Origin: Diadema setosum
Lineage: Eukaryota > Echinodermata > Echinoidea > Diadematoida > Diadematidae
Assembly: GCF_964275005.1 (NCBI RefSeq)
Contig: NC_092686.1
Coordinates: 43,522,333-43,586,332, forward strand
Reading direction: 5' to 3'
Length of the DNA: 64,000 nucleotides
Positions 29,123 through 41,421 of the stretch are shown in pieces (the first letter of the stretch is position 1; each line of letters opens with the position of its first letter). The translations under genes were made by a program, and so were the position numbers. The notes below the pieces were generated by a model that did not search any database, was not told where the DNA came from, and saw only the letters and a list, made by a program, of their open reading frames with translations.

Positions 29123-32100
29123 CATTATTATCATTATTATTCAGCATTGACAAGACAATACACGTGACAACAGATAAACAAACAAAACAAGCCAAATACA
29201 AGGGTACAAGATGTCAGGCTTTCCCTGATGCACTTCCCTAAGTTGCCCAGTTGGAAATATAAGCAATCAAAATCACTGTATATGTAGGCCTACATGTATC
29301 AGTTAAAACAGAAGGAAAGGCAATATTCTGCACGTTTACTACCACATGCCTCATCATCTGGAGTATCATTTTAGCTAAGTGCAAAAATAGCAGTCCTTTA
29401 GAGGTTAACTTTAACTTTAAACAAACTTCATGGCAGCCACCCACACATGTGCCAGAACTCATCATACCCTCGGTAATACACGCTTGTATGGTATTTGAAA
29501 CAGATGGTCTAATGATCGAATCATAAGCTAAAATTCAAGCAGGAGAACTATAATTTTCACACAGTTTGGTTGTATCTATATGGAATCAACTCCCCGCTGA
29601 AGTCTGAAAAGGGCCTCCATCTCCCTTCCAACACTCATATGAAGATAATCATCTTAGAACTTGATGATGGTTGAAACTTGATATCCCTTTTGCTATTTTT
29701 TTTTTCTTTTGAAATTTTTATTTCTTTTTGTACATTTGTAACATTTCAAAAGCAATAGTCAAGCATATAAATCAAAGTGACAATCACTGACAAAAACAAA
29801 CAACAGACATACAGATGAACCAATGAAAACTGAACATAGCATTGGTCTACTGGTGGTTACATAAAGACACTTCAAATTTCCTTTTTTTTAAACACATTTT
29901 CAACTGGGGACCATTTCCTGTAATGAATAATTATAGCAAAACAAAAGCTAAAACCTAAAGGAACATATATGTTCCTTTAGCTTTTGTTTTGCTATAACTA
30001 CTTCTGTATATCTAACACTGCCAATAAATGATATGAGACCACCTAAATTAAGTTTTGATTTCTTACACAGGTCTCTGAATATAAATATATCTCTTGAGTA
30101 ACAAAATCAAATGATTTATCAATTGCCTGTGAGGTCCTTTCGAGTCCTTTATGAAACAAAACATTATTCTTTTCTTGGTCAAATCCTGAAATGTAACACT
30201 CAATCCTAAACCAAATTTATCAACGAAAGCGTGCCGTAAGTCCTCAACAGTTTTACAGTCACAGAAAATATGTATAGGTGTTTCAACCTCAGATTCACAG
30301 AACGAACATAATTCTGTTTCCTACCAGTTTCATCTTAAACAACTTGTTGTTGGTGTATAAAATATTATGCAAAATTTTAAATTGGAACACTCTCATCTTA
30401 ATTTCTACTGTACATTGAAATGGGACCAGAAAAATCTGTGACCATTCGTCATCCTGAAATCCATACTGAATAGAAAGTAGGTGTTCACAAACAGGTCTTT
30501 TTATGTATTCAGTAACAACATTTGCATATACAGTTCTAGTTTTTAACTTTTGTATTTCTGATATCATTAAATCAAACTGTTCTTTCTCATAATCATTATT
30601 CTGTAAAGCCATTTGTAAAACTATCTGATAATGTACTTCCCCGTTTCTCACTCACTGCTGACACAACTAGCTAAGTACTATCCCTTTATCTTGTTATAGG
30701 GCATCACTCTGCTTTACATGATAACATACATGTACATGGACTTTTTTTTTATTATTTTCAATTATTCACTTTGCATTACTTACACACAATTTCACCCTGA
30801 TTTGTATCTTGATATAACTGGATGTCCACAATTTGTTTTTCTATGGTATAGATGTTGAATCAATTAATACCCCATGCAGCCCCCCCCCCCCTCCCCCACA
30901 CACACACTCACACACAAATTCTTCTAACATGCTTCAATAGGGGATATGATAGTTTGCTCAAGGTTTAACTGGGCATATTCCATTATTAATTTCCGAAAAA
31001 AAAATATTTTTCTTTATTCCGTTAAATTGACTAATTTAGATAAAAAATTATTTAAAAAATTATATTCAAATTCAGTTTTGAATACATGTAGTAAGTTTTT
31101 AAAAAAAAAAAGCCTCGTGTAGAGTATAGATGCATTCACAACAATCGATAATACATCTAAAACAAATTTTTAAACTTCCCCATTTGAATAATGTGAAATT
31201 CTCTCTGCCTAAAATGTACATGGAGGTTCTAGATGCAGAACGGGTAGTGCCTCATGTACCCCAAGGGGTGCTTTTTCATTTGTTTTTGTACTCTGAACAA
31301 ACAGGCATGTGTGTATGCCTGGTGGACAATATATCCCAAGCCGTTTGGACTGAAACACAACAATATCCCAAAGTAAAGGTACAGTTTACCTTTGGGAGCA
31401 ATGATTTAAAAAATGTTTGAGATATTACATTTGATGCATACATATCACAAAAACATCCTACCATTTTAAAAAAATTTAAAGGGAATGGCTAGTAATGATC
31501 AGTGGGAATCAGTGGGAATGCTGGGGGATGATTGTTCCAATCCTTGTGGGATTCATTTAAGAGTACAGTATAAATCTATTGTTGTGCAAAAATTATTTGA
31601 TTCAGAATTGTCTCAAATTCAAAGAAGGAGAAGTAGAAATTACGCGGTGCGTAATATATGTCCCCGCCGGAAGTAGTATTTAGTAGCAAAATGTACAATA
31701 TAGGTAAAAAATCAAGGTCAAAGGTCAAAGAAGTCAAAGGTCAAAATTCTGTGTAGAAGTTTTGAAGCCCTCACCTAGTGTCATCACATAAAGCAAACAG
31801 AATCGAAATCGGGTTAGAAATGGCGAAGGAGTAGCATTTTGTAGCCAATGTACAATATAGGTCAAAAATCAAGGTCAGAGGTCAAAGACGTCAAAGGTCA
31901 AAATTCTGTGAAGAAGTTTTGAAGCCCTCACCTAGTGCCATCACATAAAGCAAACGGAAGTGAAATCGGGTTAGAAATGGCGAAGGAGTAGCATTTTGTA
32001 GCCAATGTACAATATAGGTCAAAAATCAAGGTCAGAGGTCAAAGACGTCAAAGGTCAAAATTCTGTGTAGAAGTTTTGAAGCCCTCACCTAGTGCCATCA

Positions 32101-35100
32101 CATAAAGCAAACGGAAGTGAAATCTGGTTAGAAATGGCGAAGGAGTAGCATTTTGTAGCAAAATGTACAATACAGGTCAAAAATCAAGGTCAAAATTCTG
32201 TGTAGAAGTTTTGAAGCCCTCACCTAGTGTCATCACATAAAGCAAATGGAATCGAAATCGGGTTAGAAATGGCAAAGGAGTAGCATTTTTAGTAGAGCAG
32301 ATAAGCCGAAGAATTGTGCAAAATTTGACTAAAGCATGAAACTTTCACATTTGTTAGTACATGCTATAAGATTAATTTTAAGATCGGGAGGTAAGTCTGA
32401 ATTGACCTCTGATGACCTCTAGAGGTCAATGACCTCAAAATCTAAGAAAATTGATATTTTGCATCATTGGTTAATGATAAACACAGTAATGATGTACTAA
32501 AACTTAATATTTGTCACAGTGAAATTGTCTTTATGTTCCACAGAGCCCTGACAGGTTTCTACCTTTGACCTCTGATGACCTCCAGAGGTCAATGACCTCA
32601 AAATGTCAGAAAATTGATATTTTGCATCATTGGTTAATGATAAAACACAGTAATGATGTACTAAAACTTAATATTTGTCACTGTGAAATTGTCTTTATAT
32701 TCCACAGAGCCCTGACAGGTTTCTATCTTTGACCTCTGATGACCTTCAGAGGTCAATGACCTCAAAATGTGAGAAAATTGATATTTTAATGCATCACTCA
32801 TAACTGAAACACGATAATTATGTACTAAAAACTAATTTTTGTAAGAGGAATTGCCTCAATGTTCCACTGAGCCTTTCGAGTCAGATTTCTACCTTTGACC
32901 TCTGATGACCTCAGATGACCTATGATGAGGCCAATGACCTCAAAATGTCAGAACATTGATATTTGGTGCAATTGGTTGATGACAAACATGATTTAGATGT
33001 TACATTCATTTGTATTACAATTGAATTGTTTTCCTATTCCACAGAGCAAGAGAAATTACTCACGTGTCTCTACCTTTGACCTCTGAGGAAGGTGACAGGT
33101 CAATGACCTCAAAATATCAGAATATTGATATTCTATGTATAGTCAATGGTCAACTTTGTAATACCCGATGTACAATCATTTATGCTATAATAGAAGAATC
33201 TTGTCATTCCATGGAACATTGGTCATTAGCCTGTGCATTATATCCAACTTTGACCTCTCAGGACAATGAAAGGTCACTGAGGTCACATGTGTAGGCTTAC
33301 CTGTATTGATATTTGGCTTCATTGGTGTAATCGTAAATGCTTAATCATGTACAAATCACGCATTGATGTTTTGATCAAAGTATGTATGCATATTCCACAG
33401 AGCATTGGTTTATAGTAACAGGTCTCTGAAATGTGAGAGGTCAATTACTTCAGAAATAAAGCTTAAGTTTCTTGAGTGATGGCAGCGACCTCAAATACAA
33501 CTGTTATGTTTGGGTTAGTTATGTAGACTAGCAAATATGGCCATTATCTCGACACTCGAGGAAAACAAGGCCCACGAGACTGATATACAGAGTGTTTAAT
33601 CTATTCAGTGTCTCATAGATCTTTTCCCCCATTTGTCGGACTCATTATGGGACTGGTTTGCCTAAGTGTCAAGCTCATGGGCAATATTTGCATAGTTTCC
33701 AGCGGGTGGGCCTGTATTGGCCAGTGCAAAAGCTGGTGGGTTGTTACAGTATGACTGCGATGAATGACTCATGGTCCTGGAGTATACAGTCCACAGCTGC
33801 GACATCATGGACCATCTTGAAAACTTCGACATACTGTGAGGCCCAACATGCATTCCACATGAAGCAATCCTGTGTATTGCAACTAGCTATTGCCATCCGA
33901 GACCTACCCAGGGAATAGATAAGCATTCATGGCAAACCATGGAGAAAGCGGATTGTGCAAAATATTTTGGAGTTCCAATAGGAGGCTCAGCTGGAATCAA
34001 ATCGCCACAGCAGCTTAAAAAGGTTATACTTCAAGCAAAGACTCATTCCAGACGAAGATACGAGTATCATAAAGTTCAGTGTTTTGCTACTCCAAGCCGC
34101 TCAGGACTGTCCTGGAATATGCATGCATCATCTGGGATCCATTCACCCAGGTGAAACATCATGAAGTTTGGAATGATCCAGAGAAGATATGCACTCTTTA
34201 GCTGCAATGGCCATCATATGCAAAACAAGCAGTGTTACAGCCACACTTGAAAAACAAAACAAAGCAAAACTGCATCAAGAACCCCACAATATACACTCCG
34301 CAGGAAGTTGTGGCTCTATTGCTGCATTCTTCAAAAAGGGCAAATGACCAAAAATGTCAGGCATCATTTGCAAGAACACAAAGTAGGCCTACTCCCAAAA
34401 AAGGTGGCGGCTACTCTCGGCCACTGTCTCTTGTATCTCTTTGAAACACTTCAGTAGAGAGATACTCAATATTCAGCTCTGTTATTAAAGATACATATGT
34501 CTCTCTTTTTGTTTTTGCATTTGTTTGTAGTTTTTTGCTTCATATAGGTCTTTGGATACCTTCTTTAACCAATTAAGAAAAGGCTCCATGGCAGAATATT
34601 ACAAGATTGCACAGTATAATAAAGAAGAAGAAGAAGAAGAAGAAGAAGGAGAATAGGAAACGAGATCTGCTGTCAATGATGCAGAGCCAATGCCAATCAG
34701 TTCCATGGCAGATCTTAGTCGGCACTGCAAAGGTTTGGATGTCTCTCTCTGTTGACAAAGGATATTCTAAAGCTCCAAGTAAGTCCATGGGGTGGTTTAC
34801 ATTGTCTGGGCATAGAGGGTTGGGTTGGGTATATGAGGATATGATGCTTTGTTATAACAATTAGGTCTGAGATATCTATTTTTTATGTTTGTTTTGACCA
34901 TCCCTCATGGATCTCCAACGAAAAGGAATGATAATGTGTTAGACCCAGCCGCCACCGTGTTTTTTTCAATAGATTTTGATATTACAGTGTAGTTGAGAAA
35001 AAAGTAACCGCTCATTGTCCTAGATGGAAGTCAAAATTGAACTGTGTGTGGAATACTCTGCATAAAATTTTGGACACACACACACACACACACACACAAA

Positions 35101-38100
35101 ATGCATTTTTTTAATATAATTATTATTTCATAAGCAGCAGGCCATTACAAACCAATGAGACCAGACATCAATATTCTTACATTTTGATGCATATCTTTCA
35201 ATATCCTCCAGAGGTCAGAGGATCATCGCTAATGTTCATGTGAAATGAGTACACGCCTTTTGAATTGCTCAATTTTATTGCTATAGAAATACACAATATG
35301 TGCATCATGTCAATCATTAAATATTGTATCAGTTTCATTTTCAGTCTTGGATTATTTTTTCTATGTACAAATAAAATCGTGGCAAAGTAAACAACTTTCA
35401 CATCAAAATATAAACGAGAATACTAAAAAAGAAATAGATGTAATAACGTGCAAGGCAAATACCAGGCCTACATCATCTTAAGGTATACCGGTGAAGGAAA
35501 TCACCTTATTGATAAACAATTTACTTGACTGGGATAGCGACCACTGAACAATATTGTTTCTTAAAACTCTCTCTTCTTTTCAACAAGTGGAATAAAACAC
35601 ATGCACATACCGGGGCATTAGCTTGGAGGAGGGGTGGGGTGGTGGCAGGGATAGTTGACCCCCACCCCATTAAATTCTGAGATGTGGACTATGTTTTGTT
35701 GTTGTTTTTTGCTTTTTGCTTTTTAGACAGAAAACTGCCCAAGTTTTTCACTTTAAGTGTGCATCGGATTGTTAAAATTTAATTCTGAAATGCAAAATCT
35801 CCCTTCTGTGAGAGGGGATATCTCCTCTCGATAGACTCCTTCCCCCTGCTTGGTTCCTTCCACAGATATAACATACTTTGGGGAATGATAATTTACCTTA
35901 TTCTATGAAAAATGTTTTTAAGAGATATTTTTATTTGAATTCCAAAGATGAAAAGGCTTTCCTATATATGCACGATTGTTCATTTTGGAGGGCAAGAGCC
36001 ATTTGCCCCGCCTCCCGAGAAAATATGGGAGGGGGAATGGTGGGGACATAAAACTTTGCCTCCAAGTATTTCCTGAGATTGAGATTTTTTTTTCTTCACT
36101 TTTTTGACAGAAAATGAATTGTCACTGAACATTTTAGCTATAGTATGCACCAGATTAAAAGACAGAATCTCCTTTGCATACCCCCTCCCCCACACTATCT
36201 TTCGTTATGTCCCCTTCCATATACGCTCAGTGCTTTTGTCCCATTTTTGTTCTATATCATCACAAAGTATGTACTAGATCTTTAATTTCAGTTCCAACAT
36301 ATTAAAGAAAATCCCTCTTGTTGGAGGGGGTAGTGTATCTTTCAATTAACAATCCCTCCTCGGTTTCTACCCTTAGATTCGGTACTACTCCTTTTACTGA
36401 TAATTTCCCAAATATTCCATCATAAATGTGTATACTAGATTTTTTTTTCTACATTTCTATTCTTACTGCAAAGGCTCCCTCGCATGGGAAGGATTGGGGG
36501 ACAGCCCCTTTCATACCCTCCTCTCGCTGTATCAACCTCTCCTCCATGCATTGATTATGGCTACACATTTGGGTATGGACTTTTTTTTTCAAAATGGTAC
36601 ATGTAGTTCAACCAAGAGTGGCACGAGATCATTGAATTGCAAACAAAAGAATGCAAAAGCTCCATAATGTGGGAGGGGGATACCTCCACCCACATCCTTC
36701 TGTCGATTGGTCTTCCTCCATGCATAGATGGCTGACTTACTACACCTTTTTGATACAAATTTCGAGGTATTCCTTCAAAAGTACCTGTGTGCCAGGTCGT
36801 TGAATCTCATTTCTCAAAATACAAGAGCTCTGTCGGATGGGAGTGGAATACCCTACCCTCGCCAACGCTGCGCTTCCTGGGTTCCCATCCATATAGACTT
36901 GGTACACCTTGGTGATCCATAATTTTCCTAATATTCCCCAAAACGTATGCATCAGATTCTTTAAAAAAAAAAAAAAAAAAAAAACTTCGTCTTTGGGAGG
37001 AGGGTAGGTGAGATGCGCCCACACCCCATCAACTTCCGTATAAGTGATGACGCACACATTAAACAAGAGCTACACTGAATCACTGATTTCAGGTCTAAAC
37101 CTGCAAAAATCCAATCCCCCACCCACATCCTCCCCCTCCCCCTCCGCTTCATTCCTTTGCACCATGAACTTATGCTTTTACATATTTTCCAAGTCCCCCC
37201 CCCCCCCCCACGTTAAAACAGATCGACACCCCTTGCTCTGTGCACATACCCGACTTAGATAATTACCTGAAAAGTTCTGCGGAATGAGTAGCCACTTTTT
37301 CGGTAACAGAAATGCATGGTTTGTAAGCCCTACATTATAAACAATTATTAACTACTAACTATCGCAATATCAATATTAACATCCTCACATTTCATTCGAG
37401 GTATTTGACCTTGTGTGATTTTCATAGGTGAACGGTAATGGCTCGTTAATAAACAGGGCCTACGAGTGCTCTCTAAAACATCATCATGTTTACCATTGAT
37501 GATGCCAAACTATTCTGATACTTTGAGGTCATTGGCCTCTCGAGATCATCAGAGGTCAAAGGCAGAAACTCGTCTGTGTGCCTTGGAATATGAAGACGAT
37601 GTCATTGTACACAGATATGCTTGTTTTGTACATCATTACCATGTTTGACCTTTCACCAATGATGTCATACTTCAATATTCTGATATTCTGAGGTCATTGA
37701 CCTCTCAAGGTCATCAGAGGTCAAAGGTAGAAACCTGTCTACTCTTTAGAATATGAAGACAATTTCATTGTAAGACAGATATGTTTGTTTTGTACATATT
37801 AACAATGGTTACCATTAACTAATGACATCACAGATCAATATAATATTTTGAGGTCATTGACCTCCAAAGGTCATCAGAGGTCAAAGGTTAAAACCTGTCA
37901 ATGCTCTGTGGAATCAGAAAATGGTTTCCCTGAAGTATAGATGCATGTTTAGTGAATCATAACCACATATATCATTCACAAATGTCTAAAAACATCGATA
38001 TTTTGATATTTAAAGTTCATTGACCTCTGGAGGTCATCAGAGGTCAAAGGTAAAAACCTGTCAGTGTTCTGTTGAATCTGGAAATTATTTCTCTGTGGTA

Positions 38101-41100
38101 TAAATGCATGTTTAGTGCAACATAATCACATATATCATTTGCAAATGTCTAAAAACATCGATTTTCTGATATCTAAAGTACATTGACCTCTGGGGGTCAT
38201 CAGAGGTCAAATCAGACTTACCTCCCGATCTTAAAATAAATCTTATGGTATGTACAAACACTGGTGAAAGTTTCATGCTTTAGTCAAATTTTGCACAATT
38301 CACGTGATTTTGAGGACTTATCTGCTCTACTATTTGTAGCAAAATGTACAATATAGGTCAAAAATCAAGGTCAAAGATCAAAGAAGTCAAAGGTCAAAAT
38401 TCTGTGTAGAAGTTTTGAAGCCCTCACCTAGTGCCATCACATAGAGCAAACGGAATAGAAATCGGGTTAGAAATGGCGAAGGAGTAGCATTTTGAAGCAA
38501 AATGTACAATATAGGTCAAAGGTCAAGGTCAAAGGTCACAACTGAAATTCTGTGTAGAAGTTTCAAAGCTCCCATGTAGTGCTATCATATAAAGCAAACA
38601 GAATCAAAATTGGCTCCTAAATGACAGAGAAGTAGCAAATTGAACATTTTGATCACACACGGACGCACAGACGGACGGACACACGGACACACGGACACAC
38701 GGACACACACACGTACGGAGCCCGTTTCATAGTCCCCTGCTCGAACTCATTCGGTGGGGACAATAATGTGGAGTTTACTATTTCCAGGTTAGCATGCCTG
38801 TACAGTGACGGGGCATTAAACTGCACATTACTTGAATATGAGACCATTCTGAAGCAAATAATTTTTACACAAGGATAGACATATAATGTACTCTTAAATG
38901 AATCTCACAAAAATTGGAACAATCATTCCCACTGATCAGTTACTAGCCATCCCCTTTAAATATACCATAAAATATATGGAGAATATTTTTCTCAATAAAC
39001 CATAACTGTAGATGGTTCAGTCTAGAAACATTTTTATTATAACTATTCTTCACATTTTGTATATTGAACAATTTCTTACTGCACATTAATTATACTGATT
39101 CAATTTTTTACATTGGATGTTTTTATCCCTAACTCACATTTTAGAATTATTTTGGAGCACTAAGGCTGGATTTTTGTTTCATCTGCAAATGGTAAATTAT
39201 GCCTTTAAAGCCCTCTATGCGAACACACACATATACAAATGTACACACACAAACACACATGGTCTCAGAAGCAGGTTTGGAAACTGTACAAGGTTGTAGT
39301 TCAGACAGAAAGGATACATTTCAGGACAAAGTGGTGTTGTGTCCATGCTGAGAACATCCATATCAGACTGGAGCTTGTTGGAGACATCAGATTGAAGAAC
39401 TGCATACAAAACAAAAGAAGCAAGTTATGGGCACACACTCTTTAGCTTTTAAAATCATAATCATGCAAACAAAATCATCTGAAGGCTAGTTTTAGTTTAT
39501 GCTTGTTTAGCCACTCACAGCTTGCTTGTTGATAACAATCATTTTCCTACAGTTACTTGCATGTGTCACATGACACTGTCTTCTGAGTGACATAAAAACA
39601 AAACCACTAGAATTATCACTGAAGGTGATTAATACCCCCGCCCCTAGTGTTGCTTTATAGTATGTGATGTCATGAGGGCACTGATGTTAATACCAAGTTT
39701 GTGCACTTGTCGAATTGGAAACAGAATAATTTTAGTTTACTGTACTGTTACAGCAAATGGAAACATGCTTTCCCCCAGCATCACTACACTTAAAGACCAT
39801 CATACAATTTGTACATACCAAATTTGACCTTCATAGCTTGAATGGCTTATTTTGATACAAAAATGAGTGGTTACCATGGCAACACATTTTCCTTAAATTA
39901 ACACATTGGTGTCTTGCAAAACTACACTTCTAGATCATGATACATACTAAAAATACCGCACGATATCTCTGATTATTGTTTTGAAATTGACCATAAGCAT
40001 GATACAAGGTTTAAAAATAATATGAATTATAAATCAATAAGAATCAGATCTGAAACAGGTAAACACGCCTTGTCATATGCAGGCAGTATAATTTGGAGAG
40101 GATTTCCTCATTATGTCAAAAAGATAAACACCCGTAATGCTTTTCGGATATCATTGCGAAAATATCTGTTATCAATATGACAATGATCCCCTATGAAAAC
40201 ATGTAAATAATTATGTACATATAACAATTTCTTCTGTAAATATTGTAAATACGTTATATTATAATCTATATCATTGAAAGGACTGGCCTCGACTAGCCTG
40301 CACGCTATTGCCAGTTCTTTTTTGCCAAACTATAACTATTAATTGTTGTGACTTTGTTGACGATGTTTGTTTGTTTGTTTGGTAAATAAATCTCATTTCA
40401 TTTCATTTCATTTCATTTCAAATTTGACTTTAATTGCTTGAATGATGGAAAAGTTATTCGATCTGCAAGGTTTTGGTAAAATTGTGGTTACCATGGCAAC
40501 AGTTTGTGTGACAAACACAAAAATGTGTATGTGTTCCACATTTATACCTCGTAGTGTGAAGGGGGTATAAAAACAGAAGTATGTAAGTTTCCTATTGTGG
40601 TCTGTAGTATTGGACAAGGTTTATATTCAAAGTAGCAGAGGAAGTCAAGAATGGAAGGCTTAAAGGGATTGTACAGTTTTGGTCGAGACCTACATGTAAT
40701 GTCAGGTTTACAACATTTTTTGGTGAAATAATGAGAAACCTCTTATAAAAATGAAATATGAAAGAGCATGTAATTCCAAGAAGGATTCAATGTTTAGTTG
40801 GCCGAGATATCCAAAAAAGCGATCTTAATAATATTGACAGGCCATGACTTTTATTAGGATCTCTTTGTTTTACCTTGTTTTTGGATATCTCAGTCATTTC
40901 AAAAATCTGATTTTCATCAAATAAATTTTTGATTCCCCTTACAATTGTATGCTCTTTAACATTTCATAGAGTGGTTTCTGAATATCTCACATGAATCCTC
41001 ATCTCAACCAGTACTGTACAGTTCCTTTAACTTCCCTTGCCAGGTAGAGATGTACAGTATTAAAAAAAAAACCACGTAAAGCAAACATGTTAAACTGTCC

Positions 41101-41386
41101 CACATGTAAAATTGTCCAACAATAACATGTATGAAAGAGCCTCGCACTGTAAAGGGGTCAGAGTTGTTTAATGTACACTTTTACAAGTACGTTTACATGG
41201 TGCCCTTGGCTGAATGCCAATCTTGGCAAATACGGAGGAAATATTTTGCGTGATGCGCTATATTACATGTTTCAATAGCTTTAAAAAATAAAACTACATG
41301 TAATTTGTTGGCTTTTTAATGTTGCTTTTGTTTCTTGGTAAAGCCCTGCTGAACATCTTTTAAAACCACACATATAAAATTGAAGT

Positions 41387-41421
<35 letters not shown>

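Larger units (their letters stand above)
32290..38332. mobile_element. inner layer of nest: 6-kb inverted-repeat DNA transposon, copy 1
   Basis: Terminal inverted repeats of about 120 bases start TAGTAGAGCAGATAAG and end CTTATCTGCTCTACTA. TTT on both sides is a likely 3-base target duplication, because rejoining restores the host unit GTAGCATTTTGTAGC. Inside each end lies an array of 163-181-base units (left tops at 32,401, 32,564, 32,728, 32,894, 33,075) with TGACCTCTGATGACCTC and AGAGGTCAATGACCTC, mirrored on the right (37,500-38,200). The core 34,025-37,537 is absent from copy 2 and holds no transposase I can recognise. Superfamily unassigned, probably non-autonomous. Confidence 0.8.
31659..38762. 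mobile_element. middle layer of nest: hairpin-ended element with AGGTCA array
   Basis: Ends TGTCCCCGCCGGAAG / ATTCGGTGGGGACA are imperfect inverted repeats. The right end is itself a hairpin (GTCCCC ... GGGGAC), preceded by a GGACGGACACACGGACAC run. The interior is a tandem array of about 157-base units (starts near 31,714, 31,871, 32,028, 32,186, then resuming after 38,333), each with AGGTCA direct repeats and the tail GAAATGGCGAAGGAGTAGCA. It was split by the 32,290-38,332 transposon. No coding sequence seen. Same layout as 11,649-12,973. Confidence 0.7.
31480..38955. mobile_element. outer layer of nest: TTAA MITE with AGGG ends, HAL intron 2
   Basis: The left arm (31,480 to about 31,640) and right arm (about 38,835 to 38,955) are inverted repeats: AGGGAATGGCTAGTAATGAT on the left, ATCAGTTACTAGCCATCCCCT on the right, with ATTCATTTAAGAGTACA and its mirror further in. 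Intact TTAA flanks (31,476-31,479, 38,956-38,959). The original element was only about 400 bases; everything between about 31,659 and 38,762 is a later insertion. Kolobok-like by its ends. Confidence 0.75.

Noticed and set aside
28959-29201. Long poly-Asn/Ile and poly-Leu/Tyr frames
   Set aside because: They are translations of an ATT microsatellite and have no protein-like composition.
32290-38332. Idea that this transposon is a Polinton or other virus-like element
   Set aside because: No capsid, polymerase, protease or integrase reading frames are visible, and the target duplication appears to be 3 bases.
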